A stretch of 16,225 nt of DNA from an uncultured Prevotella sp. GTDB taxonomy: Bacteria; Bacteroidota; Bacteroidia; Bacteroidales; Bacteroidaceae. Below are positions 5,886 through 13,247 of this stretch, piece after piece (the first letter of the stretch is position 1; the number at the start of each line of letters is the position of its first letter). A model generated the notes under the pieces. It did no database searches and had not been told where the DNA came from. It saw nothing but the letters and a program-made list of their open reading frames with translations. A program made the translations under genes and the position numbers. Location: positions 1-16,225 of the forward strand of contig CALCHM010000191.1 in NCBI GenBank assembly GCA_937901345.1. Reading direction: 5' to 3'.

Positions 5886-6425
5886 TTAAGGTGTTAGAAT
5901 GAGGTCTAGTGATTCGTCATGGGATTCCATGGGAAGAAAAGGAAGCACTTGACATGAAAACGCTAGACCAACTTTAAACACGTTTTTAAATGCAGATTTT
6001 GAGAGGAGGCGATCATAGTATCCCTTTCCCCTACCCAATCGTTTTCCGTCAAGAGTAAAGGCGACTCCTGGAATTATTGCAAGGTCGATAGTTTCATAGT
6101 TTGTAAATGGAACACCATCTTGGGGTTCTAAGATCCCCAACTTACCACTTTGCAATGATGATGTGTCTGTAAACTGTTTTAGCACCAAGTTATCCCCTTC
6201 AACCACTGGGAGCAGCAATTGCTTCATTGTATACCATCGTTGCAACAAAATGCTGGTTTGCACTTCATCGGGGAGAGAACTATAGAGTAAAACGGTATGC
6301 GCCTTTTGGAAGACCGTTAAGTCCTCCAAAAGACGCATTATTTCGAGAGATTGTCGTTCACGTTCTGCTAACGTAAGTAGAGACTTACGCTGCTGCATGA
6401 GGCGACGTAGGGAATCTTTTGACAT
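5886..6425 (-). CDS. fau: 5-formyltetrahydrofolate cyclo-ligase
   Basis: This enzyme converts 5-formyl-tetrahydrofolate to 5,10-methenyl-tetrahydrofolate using ATP (EC 6.3.3.2; also called MTHFS or YgfA) and acts in the cytosol. The 179-residue length is typical of the family. The hallmark motif GVAFTLDGKRLGRGKGYYDR spans residues 120-139, with the ATP-binding basic and glycine residues. The substrate-side motif LPDEVQT is at 51-57, and the C-terminus ends with the conserved pattern SHDESLDLILTP. Its start lies 38 nt after the S41 protease stop, so it is probably the last gene of that unit. The dCMP deaminase two genes upstream supplies dUMP, whose methylation consumes a reduced folate, so the two genes act on connected pathways. 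Confidence 0.95.
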   Translation of the reverse strand: MSKDSLRRLMQQRKSLLTLAERERQSLEIMRLLEDLTVFQKAHTVLLYSSLPDEVQTSILLQRWYTMKQLLLPVVEGDNLVLKQFTDTSSLQSGKLGILEPQDGVPFTNYETIDLAIIPGVAFTLDGKRLGRGKGYYDRLLSKSAFKNVFKVGLAFSCQVLPFLPMESHDESLDLILTP

Positions 6426-6463
6426 TACACGTATGTGTATAACAGATGTAACAATGACAGAGA

Positions 6464-8134
6464 CTAGTGAAGAAGAGAATCAGCAGATGGAATATGCTTG
6501 TCATTAATACTACTCACTGCAATATTAGATTTCACCTTTCCACTCCCGATAAGTTCAATGACCTTAAGCATGGCAGCATCAGCTTTATTTTCAAACTTCG
6601 TCGTTTCTGTCACATCGAAAACATTGTCAATAATGTAGGCATAAAGCGTGCGCTCTATCAACTTGCGTGAGGTTTTAATCATTAAATTGCGGCGTCTGAC
6701 TCCATTTTTGTCTGCATAGTTAACGAGTTGATTTACTACGTTCATCTTATCAAGCAATGCGACCAATGTTGGCACATCTTTACATGCTTCAAAGAGCGGT
6801 CGATGCTGATCAACTAGTTTAAATGCAAATTTGTAAGGGATAGTTGTGGTATATAGTTCCCGGAAATAGGTCGTAATTCCGATGGTATCACGAGGTACAA
6901 AATAGTCAGGCATTATTCCTCCTCCTCCATAAACAGTACGTCCGCCAAGCGTGGTGAATTTTTCTCCTGAAAGGCGGATGCTATCTGCGGAATAATATTC
7001 TCCGTGGATGGCACGTTCTAAGAGGTCTGCCTCATATGCAGTGTCATTGCCCATTTCATAAGGTTTCTGCACGCAACGTCCCGAGGGAGTATAATAACGA
7101 GCTTTAGTAAGTCGCAACATGGATCCATCACGAAACTCTATGGGCACCTGCACTAAACCCTTACCAAATGTTCGACGTCCAACAATGAGAGCACGGTCGT
7201 TATCTTGGAGCGCACCTGCAAAAATTTCACTTGCTGATGCTGATGCTTCATCTACGAGCACAACGAGGTTAATGTCTTTATACATACCTCTCCCATCGCT
7301 ATGATAATCTTCACGAGGCGATTTACGTCCTTCAATATATACGATGAGGTGGTCTTTAGGTAAGAATTCATTTGCAACGAGCACGGCAGGATGTAAATAA
7401 CCGCCTAAGTTATTGCGGAGATCAATGATTAAAGAGGTGCACTCACGCATGTTAAGACCAGCAAGAGCGGAGAGGAATTCTGGATAAGTATTATCACCGA
7501 AAGACGTGATGCGTACATATCCTGTAGAATCGTTGACCATATAAGATGTATCAACTGTTTTGACGGGTACACTACCTCTACTGATGGTGTAACTTAAGAG
7601 TTCATTGATTCCTCTACGCTTAATGCCCAGCGTCACCTCTGTTCCTGCAGGACCCTTGAGTCGCTTCATGGTTTCATCGTTAGTAACTACCTTGCCCACG
7701 TAGAGCGAATCATTTACCATAACAATGCGGTCGCCAGCTTGCAACCCCACCTTCTGAGCGGGTCCCTTGTCTATTATCTTAAGGATGCAGACGGTATCTT
7801 CATGAATGGTGAATTGCACTCCAATGCCTTGGAAACTTCCTTGCAATTCTTGCATGGATTTTTCAACATCCTTGGCAGAAATATACGTTGAGTGTGGATC
7901 TAATTCTTTCAGAATCTTGGGCATTGCCTTTTCTACGATATCTGAAATTACTACAGAGTCAACGTATTGATCATCTACAAGATGAAGCAGGTCGGTAACC
8001 TTATTGCTGGAGGTATTAATAATAGCCAATCGATTTCCGGCGAAATGATTGGAGTAGAATGTGCCAATAATAATCCCCAGAATCATTGCGATAGCAAGCA
8101 TCAGGGGAATAAATCGTAAAAGTCTATTCTTCAT
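6464..8134 (-). CDS. S41 family C-terminal processing peptidase
   Basis: This is a serine protease of the CtpA/Prc family that cuts proteins near their C-termini on the periplasmic side. The 556-residue product has one N-terminal hydrophobic segment (residues 8-27) acting as membrane anchor or uncleaved signal. A PDZ domain (about 95-175, with GIGVQFTI and GLQAGDRIV) selects substrates. The S41 domain (about 200-370) has the catalytic Ser300 in the SASASEIFAGAL motif, Lys325 in FGKG and Gln329; the 25-residue Ser-Lys spacing matches the family dyad. A helical C-terminal part of about 150 residues follows. The start overlaps the end of the dCMP deaminase gene by 11 nt, which suggests translational coupling. 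Processing of surface or secreted proteins is inferred; no substrate is evident. Confidence 0.95.
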   Translation of the reverse strand: MKNRLLRFIPLMLAIAMILGIIIGTFYSNHFAGNRLAIINTSSNKVTDLLHLVDDQYVDSVVISDIVEKAMPKILKELDPHSTYISAKDVEKSMQELQGSFQGIGVQFTIHEDTVCILKIIDKGPAQKVGLQAGDRIVMVNDSLYVGKVVTNDETMKRLKGPAGTEVTLGIKRRGINELLSYTISRGSVPVKTVDTSYMVNDSTGYVRITSFGDNTYPEFLSALAGLNMRECTSLIIDLRNNLGGYLHPAVLVANEFLPKDHLIVYIEGRKSPREDYHSDGRGMYKDINLVVLVDEASASASEIFAGALQDNDRALIVGRRTFGKGLVQVPIEFRDGSMLRLTKARYYTPSGRCVQKPYEMGNDTAYEADLLERAIHGEYYSADSIRLSGEKFTTLGGRTVYGGGGIMPDYFVPRDTIGITTYFRELYTTTIPYKFAFKLVDQHRPLFEACKDVPTLVALLDKMNVVNQLVNYADKNGVRRRNLMIKTSRKLIERTLYAYIIDNVFDVTETTKFENKADAAMLKVIELIGSGKVKSNIAVSSINDKHIPSADSLLH

Positions 8135-8549
8135 TGAGATAAATTACTTCAATATTTGCACGACGTAGTAGGTCTATTCCATCGGTCAGACGGTATTCGC
8201 GACCATAAATAACTCGCTTGATACCCGCCTGAATGATGAGTTTGGCACATTCAATACAGGGGCTGTCGGTTACGTAAAGCGTTGCGCCATCTGAGTTGTT
8301 TCCAGATCGTGCAATCTTGGTGATGGCATTGGCTTCAGCGTGGAGCACATAAGGTTTTGTCACGCTATTTTCATCCTCACAGATATTTTCAAAACCTGAA
8401 GGAGTACCGTTGAAACCATCAGAGATAATCATCTTATCTTTTACGATAAGTGCACCGACCTGACGTCGACTACAATAAGAATTTTCTGACCATATCTTTG
8501 CCATGCGTAGGTAGCGTCGGTCTAATTCTATTTGCTTGTGTTTATCCAT
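8124..8549 (-). CDS. dCMP deaminase (ComEB-like)
   Basis: This zinc enzyme deaminates dCMP to dUMP (EC 3.5.4.12), feeding thymidylate synthesis in the cytosol. I chose the ATG at 8549 (141 residues). The frame can be extended only to a GTG at 8585 that overlaps the dcp stop. In this numbering the zinc and catalytic motif HAE lies at 70-72 and PCIEC at 97-101, giving ligands His70, Cys98 and Cys101 and the proton shuttle Glu72. The conserved GTPSGFENIC segment (about residues 48-57) is typical of deoxycytidylate deaminases rather than cytidine deaminases. It begins 25 nt after dcp and overlaps the S41 protease start by 11 nt. An activity on other nucleotides cannot be excluded from sequence alone. 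Confidence 0.92.
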   Translation of the reverse strand: MDKHKQIELDRRYLRMAKIWSENSYCSRRQVGALIVKDKMIISDGFNGTPSGFENICEDENSVTKPYVLHAEANAITKIARSGNNSDGATLYVTDSPCIECAKLIIQAGIKRVIYGREYRLTDGIDLLRRANIEVIYLNEE

Positions 8550-8574
8550 ATCTTGTATTTTATTAGCTGAATTA

Positions 8575-10572
8575 TTATTTGTCACTTAAGATACCAGTAC
8601 GCTCTAAAAGTGCGTCTATCGTAGCGTCTTGTCCACGGAAATTGCGATAAAGCAATTTAGGATGCTTGGTGCCTCCTAGTTCCAAAACATTTTTACGGAA
8701 GGAAGTTGCCACTTCTTGATTGAAAATGCCGTGTTGCTTGAAAAAAGCGAAAGCATCAGCATCAAGCACTTCAGCCCATTTGTAACTATAATATCCTGCG
8801 GAATATCCTCCTGCCATGATATGTCCAAACTGCACGGTCATACATGCAGGTTCGAAAGGAGGAAGCATTTGTGCTTCTTTCCATGCATTACTTTCAAAGG
8901 TGCGTATATCCTCCGCAAAGGGTTCGGTCAGAGTGTAATACGCCATGTCCAACAATCCAAATGAAACTTGACGCATGCAAGCATAAGCGGCATTAAAGTT
9001 CCGACTTGCAATGATGCGCGCAATGAGTTCTTCAGGAATCGGTTCTCCCGTTTCGTAGTGGAAAGCAAAGGTACGTAAGAAGTCTTTTTCCACCGCATAG
9101 TTTTCCATAAATTGAGAGGGAAGTTCCACAAAATCCCAATATACATTTGTACCACTCAACGACTTGAAGCGAGTATTGGCGAAAATACCATGAAGCGCGT
9201 GTCCAAATTCATGCAAGAAGGTTTCTAGTTCACCGTGAGTGAGTAAGGCGGGTTTGTCTTCGGTGGGTTTACTGAAATTCATCACGATAGAAACGTGCGG
9301 ACGTTCGCCTTCCGACTGTTCGCGATAACTCGTCATCCAAGCTCCTCCTTGCTTTGACGCACGAGGATGGAAATCAGTGTAAATCACGGCCAAGTGAGCA
9401 CCATCGGCATCAAACACATCATAAGCCGTAACGTCTTCGTGGTAAACGGGGATGTCCTTATTCTCCTCAAAAGTGATGCCATAGAGTTTTGTTGCCAAGC
9501 CGAAAACACCTTGCTTTACGCGTGAGAGTTCGAAATAAGGGCGCAACATTTCGGCATCGATATCATAGCGCTCTTTTTGAAGTTTGTGGGCATAAAAGGC
9601 GAAGTCCCAAGGTTGGGGTTCATCTGGGGAAAGTGCAAAGACTTCTGCCACCTCTTGCTGCGCTCGTGATTTGTATGCTTTTGTGAGTTGTGCCAACAAG
9701 TCATTCACATGCTTCGGAATCTCAGCCATTCGGCGCTTTAAGGCGTAGTCTGCATACGTTGGATATCCCAATAGTTGCGCTAACTCACGGCGTAAATTAA
9801 CAAGACGTGAAACGATTTCGAAATTGTTGTGCTCATTGGCGTGCGTACATTTCGTATTGTAAGCCTCATACATTTTTTTGCGTAATGTGCGGTTCTCGGC
9901 ATATTGCATGAAGGGCACGTAACTTGGAGCATGAAGGGTAAACACCCACCCTTCGAGTTCACGCTCTTGTGCTGCGATTTTCGCTTGTACTCTTTGCGAT
10001 TCGGGCAATCCAGCAAGTTCCTGTTCGTCTGTTATATGAAGGATAAAGTCGTTTGTCTCCTTCAAATTGTTTTGTGAAAACTGGAGGGTGAGTTGTGAGA
10101 GTTCTTTTTTTATTTCACGAAAGCGCTCTTTCTTCTCATCTGTAAGATTTGCCCCAGCGCGTTCAAAACCTTCGTAAGTATGCTCCAGCAACATGTGCTC
10201 TTCTTCGCTCAATTCAGCAAGGTCTGCATCTTTTACCGCCTTCACGCGCTTATAGAGTTCCTCGTTGAGCATAATATTGGAAGAATGTTCAGAAAGCACA
10301 GGTGAGAGTTCTTGTGCAATTGCTTCGAGTTCATCATTGGTGTGCGCACTCAAAAGGTTATACATGACCGTAGTGACACGATCAAGCAGCGCTCCACTGC
10401 GTTCGAGCGCCAAGATGGTGTTCTCAAATGTAGCGGGGTCGGGATTTGCTATAATGGCATCTATCTCCCTCAGTTGTTCGTCAATGCCTTGGTGAACTGC
10501 AGGAGCGATGTGTTCATTACGAATCAGGTGAAAGGGCGTAAAGTTGTATGATGAAAAAAATGGATTTTGCAT
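8575..10572 (-). CDS. dcp: M3 family peptidyl-dipeptidase
   Basis: This zinc metallopeptidase removes dipeptides from the C-termini of peptides, or is a close relative (oligopeptidase A). The length of 665 residues is close to that of Dcp proteins. The zinc motif HEFGH is at 454-458 and the third ligand is Glu483 in DFVELPSQ, 25 residues later, as in family M3. The Tyr/Gly-rich substrate loop GGYSAGYYSYKW (588-599) is also present. There is no signal peptide, so it is probably cytosolic and recycles peptides. It lies 87 nt downstream of the second TPR gene and 25 nt upstream of the deaminase. No TAnnTTTG box stands out in the 87-nt gap, so it may be read from further upstream. Confidence 0.93.
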   Translation of the reverse strand: MQNPFFSSYNFTPFHLIRNEHIAPAVHQGIDEQLREIDAIIANPDPATFENTILALERSGALLDRVTTVMYNLLSAHTNDELEAIAQELSPVLSEHSSNIMLNEELYKRVKAVKDADLAELSEEEHMLLEHTYEGFERAGANLTDEKKERFREIKKELSQLTLQFSQNNLKETNDFILHITDEQELAGLPESQRVQAKIAAQERELEGWVFTLHAPSYVPFMQYAENRTLRKKMYEAYNTKCTHANEHNNFEIVSRLVNLRRELAQLLGYPTYADYALKRRMAEIPKHVNDLLAQLTKAYKSRAQQEVAEVFALSPDEPQPWDFAFYAHKLQKERYDIDAEMLRPYFELSRVKQGVFGLATKLYGITFEENKDIPVYHEDVTAYDVFDADGAHLAVIYTDFHPRASKQGGAWMTSYREQSEGERPHVSIVMNFSKPTEDKPALLTHGELETFLHEFGHALHGIFANTRFKSLSGTNVYWDFVELPSQFMENYAVEKDFLRTFAFHYETGEPIPEELIARIIASRNFNAAYACMRQVSFGLLDMAYYTLTEPFAEDIRTFESNAWKEAQMLPPFEPACMTVQFGHIMAGGYSAGYYSYKWAEVLDADAFAFFKQHGIFNQEVATSFRKNVLELGGTKHPKLLYRNFRGQDATIDALLERTGILSDK

Positions 10573-10659
10573 AGAGAAAGATGCGACTGATATATATAGG
10601 GGAGTATGGATATGTTACTTGCGATGGGCGTATATTTTCTTAAAATAACGTTGCAGAAA

Positions 10660-11868
10660 TCACATGTATCTGCTGATATCTTCAAATTCTGGTCCCATGT
10701 TGAGTTCCAGATAGACTTTATAAAGGAGAGGCGCCCATTGTGCATGTTGCGAGGGACAGAGTTTGCGGTAGCGTTCCAAGTAAGGGCGTGCTTCGCTACA
10801 CACTTTTTTCATCTCATTTTTCGCTCTGACAAAGTCCTTCGAACCTATGCGCGTGGGAAGGTAAATTGTTTCTAACTTATTCATGATGAAAAGTCCTGCA
10901 TAATAGTTAGCCTCTGCATAGGTGCTATGGGTATCAACTTCTACCAATTTTTTAGAAATCTCAATACACTCAACCTGTTTGTCCGTTTTGAACAACGCAT
11001 GCGCCTTGAGGTACATTGCCTTGAGCGAAACGGAATCCGCCGCTAGCACATGGTCTGCCAAATCCACGCATTGTGCATAGCGCTCGTCGGTGACATAGAG
11101 CGTGACGAGTTCGTCAAAGAAATAGGCATGAAGGGGGAAATCTGTCACTCCCTGTTCGAGATATTTTTCAAATTTTTCGCTATCACCCTCAGAGTTTGCT
11201 GCTCGTGCATACATTTCAAGAGTGGTTTGATAATAGCGCTGGTCGGCAAAAAGTAAGTTCTTATAACGCTCCACATTTGCGTAGTCGGCATTATGGAATG
11301 CGCAATAGGTAAACATGTAGGCATTCATGGCAACATCTTTTGCCTTCTCGTCTTGCAAGTCGTCATCAATCAAATGTCCTTCGTTCATTTGTAGCAACAA
11401 ATCCAGATTGCGTTGCGCTTCTTTATACATTTTTCGTGCATAAAAATAGCGTGTACCTGCCACGAAGTTGCTATAATAGCGCTCAATGAGTTTTTCTTTG
11501 GATTTTTCTTGTTTATACGTCTTGCCGTTGTCTGCTTTTTCTGCGCGATTAAGTGAGTCAGTTTTTTTGATATAAAAGAAGATTTGTCGTGTGCTTTCAA
11601 AGAGTTTTACGGTGTCGCAAGCTTTTTTCAAATACACTTTTTCATTCTCCACATCATTGATTTGTATCTGCGTTTTTAGTGCCAATTCATACACTTCAAG
11701 CAGATGTTGACAGGTGGAATCGCTCTCCAATCGCGCCACTTCCTTCATTGCCTCCGTTGTGTTTTTTGCCTTCACGAATGCTCTGAGGTTTTTCAGTTCT
11801 TTCTGTGCGATGCTTGGTGTAAGCAGGGTCAAGAAAGCAACTATGAGGGAGATGATTTTTCGGGTCAT
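10660..11868 (-). CDS. Secreted TPR-like protein, paralog B
   Basis: The 402-residue product starts with a Sec signal peptide (TRKIISLIVAFLTLLTPSIA, cleavage probably after Ala21 before QKE), so it is periplasmic or outside the inner membrane. The mature part is almost all helical with degenerate tetratricopeptide-like repeats, clearest at about 255-330 (DLADHVLAAD, LKAMYLKAHALFKTD). It lacks catalytic motifs. The C-terminus, with a PYLERYRKLCP pattern followed by QWAPLL and YLELN, matches the pattern PYMERAHELVP, KVWAAALQQIY in the upstream gene, indicating an old duplication. The gap of 58 nt between the two holds a strong hairpin. Function is unknown; TPR folds usually mediate protein contacts. 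Confidence 0.85.
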   Translation of the reverse strand: MTRKIISLIVAFLTLLTPSIAQKELKNLRAFVKAKNTTEAMKEVARLESDSTCQHLLEVYELALKTQIQINDVENEKVYLKKACDTVKLFESTRQIFFYIKKTDSLNRAEKADNGKTYKQEKSKEKLIERYYSNFVAGTRYFYARKMYKEAQRNLDLLLQMNEGHLIDDDLQDEKAKDVAMNAYMFTYCAFHNADYANVERYKNLLFADQRYYQTTLEMYARAANSEGDSEKFEKYLEQGVTDFPLHAYFFDELVTLYVTDERYAQCVDLADHVLAADSVSLKAMYLKAHALFKTDKQVECIEISKKLVEVDTHSTYAEANYYAGLFIMNKLETIYLPTRIGSKDFVRAKNEMKKVCSEARPYLERYRKLCPSQHAQWAPLLYKVYLELNMGPEFEDISRYM

Positions 11869-11885
11869 GTTCTTCGTAATTTAAT

Positions 11886-11917
11886 GAGTGACGAGCAACA
11901 TGTGTTACCCGCCACTC
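11886..11917 (-). other. Strong intergenic hairpin between the TPR genes
   Basis: On the minus-strand RNA a 15-bp stem (11917-11903 with 11900-11886) forms, 12 Watson-Crick pairs plus three G-U pairs, closing almost without a loop. ATTAAATTACG follows, with no U-run, so it is not a standard terminator. It ends only 17 nt before the ATG of the downstream TPR gene. It may attenuate, protect or separate the two cistrons. Confidence 0.6.
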
Positions 11918-11926
11918 TATGGTTGC

Positions 11927-13165
11927 TTAATATGCTGTGCTCAAGATAGCATCCATCTCGTCAGCCTTCGCCTTGTTTTGAAGGTTGGTGTAGATTTGCT
12001 GGAGCGCTGCTGCCCAAACCTTGGGTTGTTCGGGCACCAATTCGTGTGCACGTTCCATATAGGGGAGTGCCTGTTCGTAATACTTTTTGATTTCTTCGAA
12101 TTCCTTGTCAAACTCTGCCTTGTTATTGCGGTCGAGTTTCCAGTCGCCATTGTTACGGCGTGCTACCACTTCGTTCATGAAGGTATAAGCCATGTTCACA
12201 TTCGCGTCAACAAACGAAGGATTAAGTTCGATGGCACGCTTGAAACTTTCACGAGCTTGTACATAATTCTTCAACATGTTCAACTCGATACAACCCTTGA
12301 GGTAGAAACCTGTGTGACTTGCGGGATTGTTAGCCACGAGTTCGTTTGCCAAAGCCAACGCTTCATTGGGTTGATTGCGCTGCATGTAAACGAAGAGGAG
12401 GTTTTGAGCGAATCCAGGATGCTCTGTGCGTGCGATAGCCTCCTTAAGGTCGTTGATGTAAGCTGCAGAGTCGTTCTTTTCGAGGTGTGCCTGCATCTTC
12501 ATGAGGTAAAGGTCACGTGTTGAGAATGTGTCCTTAAGCGCTGCGTCTACTGTTTCCAACACACCATCCCAATCCTTCAACTGGAAGTTGAGCATCACGA
12601 TGTTTACTGCTGTCTGGCTGTAGTTTTCGGGTGCGAGGTTGTAAAGCGAATCTGTTTCTGCTGCTGAGAATACGGGAAGTGTGGGGAATTCGTAATACTT
12701 ACGGAACCACTTGATTGAATTCTTGTAGTCGCCCTGCTGATTTGCAAATACGCCAGCATAGTTATAGTAGTTAACCATGGCCTTGAGCGTCAAGTAATTC
12801 TTTTCCTTGTACTGGGGTTCTACGCGACCCTTCTTGTCGGGAGTCATGTCGGCAAGGTGACTCTTTGTGAAGTTCGTCACCGCTTCGTCAAGATAGTTGC
12901 AGAATGCTACAGTATCGAAGGGATAACCCTGAGAAGCGAGGTCCAACACGCGTTCGAAATACTTACGGTTTACTTCGCCCTTGTTGTAGTAAAAGCCAGC
13001 AAACTTTGTTGTCTTAGGATTTGCCAAAGCTGTTTCAATAATTTGAAGTGCTTCTTCGTAGCGTTCTTTTTCTACCATGAACTCTACCTTGTGGATGGCA
13101 CTATTCTGCGCAACACTTGTAAGAGCAGAAACCACCATGGTGATGGCAAGCAAAATCTTCTTCAT
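11927..13165 (-). CDS. Secreted TPR protein, paralog A
   Basis: The 412-residue product has a Sec signal peptide (KKILLAITMVVSALTSVA, cleavage probably after Ala19 before QNS). Tetratricopeptide-like helices occur along the chain. Good repeats are at about 30-50 (ERYEEALQIIETALANP), 253-285, 287-320 (ARESFKRAIELNPSFVDANV) and 357-385 (YYEQALPYMERAHELVP). No enzymatic motif was seen. It is the first gene after gyrA, 82 nt downstream, in the same orientation and without an evident promoter of its own. It is paralogous to the next gene. The likely role is a periplasmic scaffold or interaction protein; the precise function is not known from sequence. Confidence 0.88.
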   Translation of the reverse strand: MKKILLAITMVVSALTSVAQNSAIHKVEFMVEKERYEEALQIIETALANPKTTKFAGFYYNKGEVNRKYFERVLDLASQGYPFDTVAFCNYLDEAVTNFTKSHLADMTPDKKGRVEPQYKEKNYLTLKAMVNYYNYAGVFANQQGDYKNSIKWFRKYYEFPTLPVFSAAETDSLYNLAPENYSQTAVNIVMLNFQLKDWDGVLETVDAALKDTFSTRDLYLMKMQAHLEKNDSAAYINDLKEAIARTEHPGFAQNLLFVYMQRNQPNEALALANELVANNPASHTGFYLKGCIELNMLKNYVQARESFKRAIELNPSFVDANVNMAYTFMNEVVARRNNGDWKLDRNNKAEFDKEFEEIKKYYEQALPYMERAHELVPEQPKVWAAALQQIYTNLQNKAKADEMDAILSTAY

Positions 13166-13185
13166 AATGATTTTAATTTTGTGTT

Positions 13186-13226
13186 GTAAGTAGGGGGAAG
13201 TTTTGTTTACTCACTCCCCTGCTTAC
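13186..13226 (-). other. Hairpin between gyrA and the TPR gene
   Basis: Arms gtaagtagggg (13186-13196) and cccctgcttac (13216-13226) pair over 11 positions with one mismatch and a 19-nt loop. On the minus strand it lies 21 nt past the gyrA stop and is followed by AACACAAAATT, not by a U-run. It could be a weak terminator or an attenuator that lowers TPR expression relative to gyrA. Confidence 0.55.
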
Positions 13227-13247
13227 AGATTGGTTATTTTCGTTTTC

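Noticed and set aside
8550..8585. GTG start for the dCMP deaminase at 8585.
   Set aside because: It adds 12 residues of Asn/Ser-rich sequence without family resemblance and overlaps the dcp stop; the ATG at 8549 fits better.
11888..12523. Long plus-strand open frame of 211 codons.
   Set aside because: It lies opposite the TPR gene with signal peptide and repeats and has a Cys/Val/His-rich composition typical of an antisense shadow.
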